Shown here piece by piece: positions 57,732-64,000 of a DNA stretch of 64,000 nucleotides; within the stretch, counting starts at the first letter, position 1; each line of letters starts with the position of its first letter. Both the position numbers and the translations under genes were made by a program. The notes below the pieces were generated by a model. The model had not been told where the DNA came from. It searched no databases and was given only the letters and a program-made list of their open reading frames with translations. This DNA comes from Motilibacter deserti (lineage in GTDB: Bacteria; Actinomycetota; Actinomycetes; Motilibacterales; Motilibacteraceae): positions 21,828-85,827 of the forward strand of contig NZ_JAANNP010000001.1 in NCBI RefSeq assembly GCF_011250635.1, written 5' to 3'.

Positions 57732-59189
57732 TCAGGCGAGCAGCGGGCGGGCGGTCGGCGGGATCGGCGCCGGCAGCTCGGTGTCACCCTCGCGGAGGTA
57801 CGCATCCACCCCCGCCGCGCACGAGCGGCCCTCGGCGATCGCCCACACGATGAGCGACTGGCCGCGGCCCGCGTCACCGGCCACGAACACGCCCTCGACC
57901 GTGGACGCGTAGGACGCGTCCCGGACGATGTTGCCGCGCCCGTCGAGCTCGACGCCGAGCTGCTCGATCAGGCCGCCCTTCTCCGGGCCCACGAAACCCA
58001 TGGCGAGCAGCACCAGCTGCGCGGGGATCTCCTGCTCGGAGCCCTCCACCGGCTGGAAGCGGCCGTCGACCATCTGCACCTCGACCGTGCGCAGCGCCGC
58101 GACGTTGCCCTGCTCGTCGCCCACGAACTCGGTCGTGTTGATGGCGTAGAGCCGCTCGCCGCCCTCCTCGTGGGCGCTGGAGACGCGGTAGACCATCGGG
58201 TAGGTGGGCCACGGCTGGCTGCTCGGGCGCTCCTCGGTCGGGCGCGGCATGATCTCGAACTGCTTGATCGAGCGCGCACCCTGCCGGATCGAGGTGCCCA
58301 GGCAGTCGGCGCCGGTGTCGCCGCCGCCGATGATGATGACGTCCTTGCCCTCCGCCGTGATCGGCACCTGGTAGGTCGCGTCGCGGGCGAAGCGGTTGGC
58401 GTGCGGCAGGAACTCCATCGCCTGGTGGATGCCGCCCAGCTCGCGCCCGGGGATCGGGAGGTCGCGGGCCGCGGTGGCGCCCACCGCGAGCACGACGGCG
58501 TCGTAGCGGGCCCGCAGCTGCTGGCCCGTCACCTCGTGCCCGACGTGAATCCCCGGCCGGAAGCGGGTGCCCTCGGCCTTCATCTGGGCGATGCGCCGGT
58601 CGACCTGGCGCTTCTCCATCTTGAACTCGGGGATGCCGTAGCGCAGCAGCCCGCCGATCTCGTCCGCGCGCTCGTAGACCGCGACGGTGTGGCCGGCGCG
58701 GGTGAGCTGCTGGGCGGCCGCCAGACCGGCCGGGCCCGACCCGACGACGGCGACGGTCTTGCCCGTCAGCCGCTCCGGCGGCTGCGGCTGGACCCAGCCC
58801 TCGGCCCAAGCGCGGTCGATGATCGAGACCTCGACCTGCTTGATGGTCACCGGGTCGTCACCGATGCCGAGCACGCACGCCGCCTCGCACGGCGCGGGGC
58901 AGAGCCGCCCGGTGAACTCCGGGAAGTTGTTGGTCGCGTGCAGGCGCTCGATGGCCTCCTGCCAGTCGTCGCGCCAGGACAGGTCGTTCCACTCGGGGAT
59001 GAGGTTCCCGAGCGGGCAGCCGTTGTGGCAGAACGGGATCCCGCAGTCCATGCAGCGCCCGGCCTGCGCACGCAGGCCCTCGACGCTCATCTCCTCGTAG
59101 ACCTCGTGCCAGTCACGGATGCGCACGTCGACGGGGCGCCGCTTCGGAAGCTCGCGGCCCGCCTTGAGAAAACCCCTCGGGTCAGCCAC
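57732..59189 (-). CDS. gltD: Glutamate synthase small (beta) subunit
   Basis: A 485-residue NADPH-oxidising subunit. Cysteine clusters [16 protein letters not shown] and [11 protein letters not shown] bind iron-sulfur centres; [12 protein letters not shown] binds FAD and [11 protein letters not shown] binds NADPH. GTG start overlaps the end of gltB by eight bases, so the two subunits are coupled. Supplies electrons to GltB for glutamate synthesis from glutamine and 2-oxoglutarate. Confidence 0.96.
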   Translation of the reverse strand: MADPRGFLKAGRELPKRRPVDVRIRDWHEVYEEMSVEGLRAQAGRCMDCGIPFCHNGCPLGNLIPEWNDLSWRDDWQEAIERLHATNNFPEFTGRLCPAPCEAACVLGIGDDPVTIKQVEVSIIDRAWAEGWVQPQPPERLTGKTVAVVGSGPAGLAAAQQLTRAGHTVAVYERADEIGGLLRYGIPEFKMEKRQVDRRIAQMKAEGTRFRPGIHVGHEVTGQQLRARYDAVVLAVGATAARDLPIPGRELGGIHQAMEFLPHANRFARDATYQVPITAEGKDVIIIGGGDTGADCLGTSIRQGARSIKQFEIMPRPTEERPSSQPWPTYPMVYRVSSAHEEGGERLYAINTTEFVGDEQGNVAALRTVEVQMVDGRFQPVEGSEQEIPAQLVLLAMGFVGPEKGGLIEQLGVELDGRGNIVRDASYASTVEGVFVAGDAGRGQSLIVWAIAEGRSCAAGVDAYLREGDTELPAPIPPTARPLLA

Positions 59190-62100
59190 GGGAAGCCTCC
59201 ATCACCACGGTGTCGACGTCGAGGCCCTCGGCGAGGGCCCGGGCGCGCGCCTCGAGGACGCGCTTGTAGTCCCGCGGCATGATCTTGGAGAAGCGTGCCG
59301 CGGACGCGTCCCAGTCCGACAGCAGGCGCAGGGCCACCGCCGAGCCGGTCTCCTCCCGGTGCTTGGTCACCAGCAGCCGGAGCAGGTCCACGTCCTCCGC
59401 GTCGAGCGGCTCGACGTCGACCATCTCGCGGTTCACCCGGTCCTCGCGCAGGTCGAGGATGTACGCGACACCGCCCGACATGCCCGCGGCGACGTTGCGC
59501 CCGGTCGGGCCGAGGATGACCACAGTGCCGCCGGTCATGTACTCGAGCGCGTGGTCGCCCACGCCTTCGACGACCGCCGTCGCGCCGGAGTTGCGCACGG
59601 CGAACCGCTCCCCCACGAGGCCGCTGACCAGCACCTCGCCGGCGGTCGCGCCGTAGAGCGAGACGTTGCCGGCGATGGTGTTCTGCTCGGCCGCGAAGGG
59701 CGCCGCCGCGTCCGGCCGGACGATGAGCCGGCCGCCGGACAAGCCCTTGCCGAGGTAGTCGTTGGTGTCGCCGAGCAGCCGGATCGTCACGCCGCGCGGC
59801 ACGAACGCGCCGAGCGAGTTGCCGCCCGAGCCGTTCAGCGTGATCGAGATCGTGTCATCGGGCAGGCCCGCCCCGCCGTAGCGGCGGGTGACCTCGGCGC
59901 CGAGCATGGTGCCGACCGTGCGGTTGACGTTGCGCACCGGCAGCGCGAACTCGACCGGCCGTGCGTCCTCGAGCGCGTCGTGGGCCAGCGCGATGAGCTG
60001 GTGGTCCAGGGCCTTCTCCAGCCCGTGGTCCTGGCTCGTGACGCAGCGCAGCGCGGTGCCCTCGGGCAGGTCCGGGACGTGCAGCAGCGGCGTGAGGTCC
60101 AGGCCCTGCGCCTTCCAGTGCTCGACCGCGGCCGCCGTGTCCAGCACCTCGGCGTGGCCGATGGCCTCCTCGAGCGAGCGGAAGCCGAGCTTGGCCAGCC
60201 ACTCGCGCACCTCCTCGGCGACGTACTCGAAGAAGGTGACGACGAAGTCCGGGGAGCCGGAGAAGCGCTCGCGCAGCACGGGGTTCTGCGTGGCGATGCC
60301 GACCGGGCAGGTGTCCAGGTGGCAGACGCGCATCATGATGCAGCCGGACACGACGAGCGGAGCGGTGGCGAAGCCGTACTCCTCGGCGCCGAGCAGGGCG
60401 GCGACGATCACGTCGCGCCCGGTCTTCAGCTGGCCGTCGGCCTGCACGACGATGCGGTCGCGCAGCCCGTTGAGCAGCAGCGTCTGCTGGGTCTCGGCGA
60501 GCCCGAGCTCCCACGGGGTGCCCGCGTGCTTGAGGCTCGTGAGCGGGGAGGCGCCGGTGCCGCCGTCGTGCCCGGAGATCAGCACGACGTCCGCGTGGGC
60601 CTTGCTCACGCCGGCCGCGACCGTGCCGACGCCGACCTCGGCGACCAGCTTCACGTGAATTCGCGCATTCGAATTCGCATTCTTCAGGTCGTGGATCAGC
60701 TGCGCGAGGTCCTCGATGGAGTAGATGTCGTGGTGCGGCGGCGGCGAGATGAGGCCGACGCCTGGCGTCGAGTGCCGGGTGCGGGCCACCCACGGGTAGA
60801 CCTTGTGGCCGGGCAGCTGGCCGCCCTCGCCGGGCTTGGCACCCTGCGCCATCTTGATCTGGATGTCGTCGGAGTTGACGAGGTACTCGCTCGTCACGCC
60901 GAAGCGGCCGCTGGCGACCTGCTTGACCTTGCTGCGCCGCTCCGGGTCGTAGAGGCGGTCCGGGTCCTCGCCGCCCTCACCGGTGTTGGACCGGCCGCCG
61001 AGCCGGTTCATGGCGATGGCGAGGGTCTCGTGCGCCTCCTGGCTGATCGAGCCGTAGCTCATCGCGCCGGTGTTGAAGCGCTTGACGATCTCCGACACCG
61101 GCTCGACCTCGTCGATCGGCACGGCGGGGCGGACGCCTTCGCGCAGGGTGAAGAGGCCGCGCAGCGTCATCAGCCGCTCGGACTGCTCGTCGACGCGGGA
61201 GGTGTACTGCTTGAAGACGTCGAAGCGGCGCGCCCGCGTCGAGTGCTGCAGGCGGAACACGGTCTCCGGGTCGAACAGGTGCGGCTCGCCCTCGCGGCGC
61301 CACTGGTACTCGCCGCCGACCTCGAGCTTGCGGTGCAGCGGGAGCGCGCCCGAGGCCGGGTAGGCCGAGCGGTGCCGGCGGGCGACCTCCTCGGAGATCA
61401 CCTCGAGCCCGATGCCGCCGAGCTTGGACTGCGTGCCGGTGAAGTAGCGGTCGACGAGCTCCTGGGACAGGCCGAGCGCCTCGAACACCTGCGCGCCACG
61501 GTAGGACGCGACGGTCGAGATGCCCATCTTGCTCATGACCTTGAGCACGCCCTTGCCGAGCGCCTTCACCAGGTTGCGGACGGCCTTCTCCGGCTCCACG
61601 CCGCTGACGACGCCCTCGGCGACCAGGCCCTCGACCGACTCCATGGCGAGGTAGGGGTTGACCGCCGCCGCGCCATAGCCGATGAGCAGCGCGACGTGGT
61701 GGACCTCGCGCACGTCGCCGGCCTCGACGATCAGGCCGACCTGCAGCCGGGTCTTCTCCCGGATGAGGTGGTGGTGGATCGCGGAGGTGAGCAGCAGCGA
61801 CGGGATCGGCGCCAGGTTGGCGTCGGAGTCGCGGTCGGACAGCACGATGAACCGCGCGCCCTGCGCGATCGCCGCGGACGCCTCGGCGCAGAGCTCGTCG
61901 AGCCGGGCGGCGAGCGCCTGGCCGTCGCCGTGCGGGTCGTAGAGGCCGCGCAGCACGACGGTGCCCCAGCCGGGCAGGTCGCCGTCGTTGTTGATGTGGA
62001 CGATCTTGGCCAGCTCGTCGTTGTCGATGACCGGGAACGGCAGCACGACCTGACGGCAGTGCGCCGGCGTCGCGTCGAGCGCGTTGAGCTCCGGGCCCAC

Positions 62101-63714
62101 AGTGGACGACAGCGAGGTGACGAGCTCCTCGCGGATCGCGTCCAGCGGCGGGTTGGTCACCTGCGCGAAGAGCTGGGTGAAGTAGTCGAAGAGCAGCCGC
62201 GGGCGCTCGGACAGGACCGCGATCGGCGTGTCGGTGCCCATCGAGCCGATCGGCTCGGCGCCGGCGCGCGCCATCGGGGCGAGCAGGACGCGCAGCTCCT
62301 CCTGCGTGTAGCCGAAGGTGCGCTGGCGACGGCTGACCGAGGCCGCGGTGTGGCTCACGTGCTCGCGGTCGGGCAGGTCCTCGAGCTTGACCAGGCCGGC
62401 GTGCAGCCACTCGTCGTACGGCGCGGCCGCCGCGAGCTCGCCCTTGATCTCGTCGTCCTCGATGATCCGGCCGCGCTCGGTGTCGACCAGGAACATGCGC
62501 CCCGGCTGCAGCCGGCCCTTGCGCACGACGGTCGCCGGGTCCAGCTCCAGCACGCCGGCCTCGCTGCCGAGCACGACGAGGCCGTCCTCGGTGACCCAGT
62601 AGCGCCCAGGGCGCAGGCCGTTGCGGTCCAGGACCGCGCCGACCAGGGTGCCGTCGGTGAAGCAGACGGCGGCCGGGCCGTCCCAGGGCTCCATGATCGA
62701 GCCGTGGTACTCGTAGAACGCCCGCCGCGCGGGGTCCATCGAGGTGTCGCCCTCCCACGCCTCTGGGATCATCATCAGCACCGCGTGCGGCAGCGAGCGC
62801 CCGCCGAGGTGGAGCAGCTCGAGCACCTCGTCGAAGCTGGCCGAGTCGCTGGCCGCCGGGGTGCAGATCGGCGAGAGCCGGGAGAGGTCGCCGGGGATCT
62901 TGTCCGACTCCAGCAGGCTCTCGCGGGCCGCCATCCAGTTGCGGTTGCCGCGCACCGTGTTGATCTCGCCGTTGTGCGCGATCAGGCGGTAGGGGTGCGC
63001 GAGCGGCCACGACGGGAACGTGTTCGTGGAGAACCGGGAGTGGACGAGAGCGAGCTCGGTCGCGTAGCGCTCGTCGGACAGGTCCGGGTAGAACGGCTCG
63101 AGCTGCGCCGTCGTGAGCATGCCCTTGTAGACGAGGGTCCGGGCCGACAGCGACGGGAAGTAGACGTCCTGCTCGCGCTCGGCGCGCTTGCGCAGGCAGA
63201 AGGCCAGCCGGTCCAGCTCGATGCCCTCGGCGCTCGAGCCCTCGGCGGCGGTGACGAAGAGCTGGCGGAACGACGGCATGACCATGCGGGCGGTGTGCCC
63301 GAGCAGGTCAGGGGTCACCGGGACCTCGCGCCAGCCGAGGGTGCGCAGGCCCTCCTCGGCGGCGATGGCCTCGATGGCCGCGGCCGTCGCGTCGGCGGCA
63401 GCCGGGTCGGCGGGCAGGAACGCCGTGCCGACCGCGTACGTGCCGGCCGCCGGGAGCTCGAAGGGAACCACGGCGCGCAGGAACGCGTCGGGAACCTGCG
63501 TGAGGATCCCCGCGCCGTCGCCGCTGTCCGGCTCCGCGCCGGAGGCGCCACGGTGGTCGAGGTTGCGCAGCGCGGTGACCGCGGCCTGCACGATGTCGTG
63601 CCCGGCGGATCCGCGCAGCGTCGCGACCATGGCGACACCGCATGCGTCGTGCTCGGACTGCCCGTCGTAGAGCCCCTGAGGTGCCGGGAACGCGGGCGAG
63701 GGGAGGGCGGCCAT
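59182..63714 (-). CDS. gltB: Glutamate synthase large (alpha) subunit
   Basis: A 1510-residue enzyme. After a 24-residue propeptide, Cys25 ([10 protein letters not shown]) is the nucleophile of the class II glutamine amidotransferase domain; an FMN-binding synthase domain with the 3Fe-4S ligands [15 protein letters not shown] follows, then the GXGXG beta-helix ([23 protein letters not shown]). ATG at 63714 with GGAG upstream is chosen over an earlier in-frame ATG at 63771. Central ammonia-assimilation enzyme with glutamine synthetase. Confidence 0.97.
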   Translation of the reverse strand: MAALPSPAFPAPQGLYDGQSEHDACGVAMVATLRGSAGHDIVQAAVTALRNLDHRGASGAEPDSGDGAGILTQVPDAFLRAVVPFELPAAGTYAVGTAFLPADPAAADATAAAIEAIAAEEGLRTLGWREVPVTPDLLGHTARMVMPSFRQLFVTAAEGSSAEGIELDRLAFCLRKRAEREQDVYFPSLSARTLVYKGMLTTAQLEPFYPDLSDERYATELALVHSRFSTNTFPSWPLAHPYRLIAHNGEINTVRGNRNWMAARESLLESDKIPGDLSRLSPICTPAASDSASFDEVLELLHLGGRSLPHAVLMMIPEAWEGDTSMDPARRAFYEYHGSIMEPWDGPAAVCFTDGTLVGAVLDRNGLRPGRYWVTEDGLVVLGSEAGVLELDPATVVRKGRLQPGRMFLVDTERGRIIEDDEIKGELAAAAPYDEWLHAGLVKLEDLPDREHVSHTAASVSRRQRTFGYTQEELRVLLAPMARAGAEPIGSMGTDTPIAVLSERPRLLFDYFTQLFAQVTNPPLDAIREELVTSLSSTVGPELNALDATPAHCRQVVLPFPVIDNDELAKIVHINNDGDLPGWGTVVLRGLYDPHGDGQALAARLDELCAEASAAIAQGARFIVLSDRDSDANLAPIPSLLLTSAIHHHLIREKTRLQVGLIVEAGDVREVHHVALLIGYGAAAVNPYLAMESVEGLVAEGVVSGVEPEKAVRNLVKALGKGVLKVMSKMGISTVASYRGAQVFEALGLSQELVDRYFTGTQSKLGGIGLEVISEEVARRHRSAYPASGALPLHRKLEVGGEYQWRREGEPHLFDPETVFRLQHSTRARRFDVFKQYTSRVDEQSERLMTLRGLFTLREGVRPAVPIDEVEPVSEIVKRFNTGAMSYGSISQEAHETLAIAMNRLGGRSNTGEGGEDPDRLYDPERRSKVKQVASGRFGVTSEYLVNSDDIQIKMAQGAKPGEGGQLPGHKVYPWVARTRHSTPGVGLISPPPHHDIYSIEDLAQLIHDLKNANSNARIHVKLVAEVGVGTVAAGVSKAHADVVLISGHDGGTGASPLTSLKHAGTPWELGLAETQQTLLLNGLRDRIVVQADGQLKTGRDVIVAALLGAEEYGFATAPLVVSGCIMMRVCHLDTCPVGIATQNPVLRERFSGSPDFVVTFFEYVAEEVREWLAKLGFRSLEEAIGHAEVLDTAAAVEHWKAQGLDLTPLLHVPDLPEGTALRCVTSQDHGLEKALDHQLIALAHDALEDARPVEFALPVRNVNRTVGTMLGAEVTRRYGGAGLPDDTISITLNGSGGNSLGAFVPRGVTIRLLGDTNDYLGKGLSGGRLIVRPDAAAPFAAEQNTIAGNVSLYGATAGEVLVSGLVGERFAVRNSGATAVVEGVGDHALEYMTGGTVVILGPTGRNVAAGMSGGVAYILDLREDRVNREMVDVEPLDAEDVDLLRLLVTKHREETGSAVALRLLSDWDASAARFSKIMPRDYKRVLEARARALAEGLDVDTVVMEASRG

Positions 63715-63925
63715 CCGTCGTCTCCTCTGCTGGAAAAGGGGGGCGGGACGACGTTGGCCCAGAGGGTTCACCGGCGGCGACGTACGGGTAGCAGCCGATG
63801 TAGAAGCGCAGGTTACATGAGTGTTGCGGGCTGCCTACCGGATTTGTAGTGCCCGCGACACGATGGCGCGACGGCCGAGGTGGGCCGGGATCGCCTGCCC
63901 TTCCCCACCACCGTACGCCCCGCGG

Positions 63926-64000
63926 TCAATCGCGGCGCGGCGCCTCGGCTGTCGGGTCAGTCACCCCGTCGTCGGTCACCCCGTCGTCGGTCACCCCGTC
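63926..64000 (-). CDS. C-terminal tail of an upstream gene, cut by window edge
   Basis: An open minus-strand frame enters at 64000 and stops at TGA 63926-63928, encoding three DGVTD-like units and then PTAEAPRRD. The low-complexity acidic tail cannot identify the protein. In other actinobacteria lgt (prolipoprotein diacylglyceryl transferase) often lies upstream of gltB and may have a variable charged tail, so this is a possible identity only. Confidence 0.4.
   Translation of the reverse strand, partial: DGVTDDGVTDDGVTDPTAEAPRRD
63961..64000. repeat. 15-bp tandem repeat at the window end
   Basis: TCACCCCGTCGTCGG is repeated twice, followed by a partial third copy that runs out of the window. 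The period is a multiple of three and matches a DGVTD pentapeptide on the minus strand, so it is most likely a coding tandem repeat. Confidence 0.8.

Noticed and set aside
59119..63849. Very long plus-strand open frame (over 1500 codons) opposite gltB and gltD
   Set aside because: It is the mirror of genuine genes in very GC-rich DNA: its composition is Arg/Ala/Val/Asp-rich, no family motif is visible, and the opposite strand encodes complete glutamate synthase subunits.
63715..63925. GlnR operator or glutamine riboswitch upstream of gltB
   Set aside because: A single GTAAC-like element occurs, but the paired GTNAC-N6-GAAAC arrangement and a riboswitch fold are not evident.
63961..64000. Possible CRISPR or intergenic satellite at the window end
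   Set aside because: The units are 15 bases, contiguous and without spacers, and are in frame with a coding tail, so a coding tandem repeat is the better reading.

Overview
The window is very GC-rich, compact DNA from an actinobacterium. Evidence for this includes rbpA, whiA, opcA, an ANTAR response regulator, many GTG starts and leaderless-looking genes, and a gene order (uvrC-rapZ-yvcK-whiA-gap-pgk-tpiA-secG-rbpA; rpsA-coaE-uvrB; polA; liv operon-ANTAR regulator-pyk-gltDB) that is typical of the phylum. A soluble chemoreceptor behind a sigma28-type promoter suggests a motile member. The genus cannot be fixed from the sequence alone.

Layout. Bases 1-3000 hold the oxidative pentose phosphate genes zwf (5' end outside the window), opcA and pgl. 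Bases 3000-6000 carry two accessory genes, a GAF-GAF chemoreceptor and a TIR-domain membrane protein, lying between blocks that usually adjoin. Bases 6000-15150 (minus strand) form the conserved block uvrC-rapZ-yvcK-whiA, gap, pgk-tpiA, secG, rbpA. Bases 15260-19000 hold an orphan NarL-type regulator and uvrA. Bases 19300-25720 are an accessory island: two Tat-exported proteins with nearly the same leader, an overlapping trio (metallo-beta-lactamase fold protein, HprK-like kinase, PqqD-like protein), and a truncated haemoglobin/flavohaemoprotein/DivIVA-like operon. Bases 25800-30200 hold uvrB, coaE and rpsA. Bases 30400-34130 hold a methyltransferase, an iron-box-controlled siderophore-binding lipoprotein, a uronate-dehydrogenase-like enzyme and small hypotheticals. 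polA, a thioesterase and an ArsR-SRPBCC pair follow. Bases 38400-45100 are a carbohydrate locus (ABC importer without ATPase plus two GH43 proteins). Bases 46750-51650 are the liv branched-chain amino acid importer. The remainder holds a PdtaR-like regulator, an unusual tRNA, pyk, a subtilase, a DJ-1/PfpI protein, gltD and gltB, and the C-terminal tail of one more gene.

How it fits together. Central carbon metabolism (zwf/opcA/pgl, gap/pgk/tpiA, pyk) and ammonia assimilation (gltBD) sit beside nucleotide excision repair (uvrA, uvrB, uvrC, polA). The uvrA and uvrB promoters share a motif matching the mycobacterial RecA/LexA-independent damage promoter at identical spacing, so both are probably PafBC-type controlled. 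The most unusual items are a class-I-shaped tRNA with a leucine CAA anticodon between the ANTAR regulator and pyk, and the HprK-like/PqqD-like pair near two Tat proteins whose export leaders are far more alike than their mature domains. Strong GC-rich hairpins separate many units; several lie inside gene clusters (gap|pgk, tpiA|secG, livK|livH) and probably set expression ratios.
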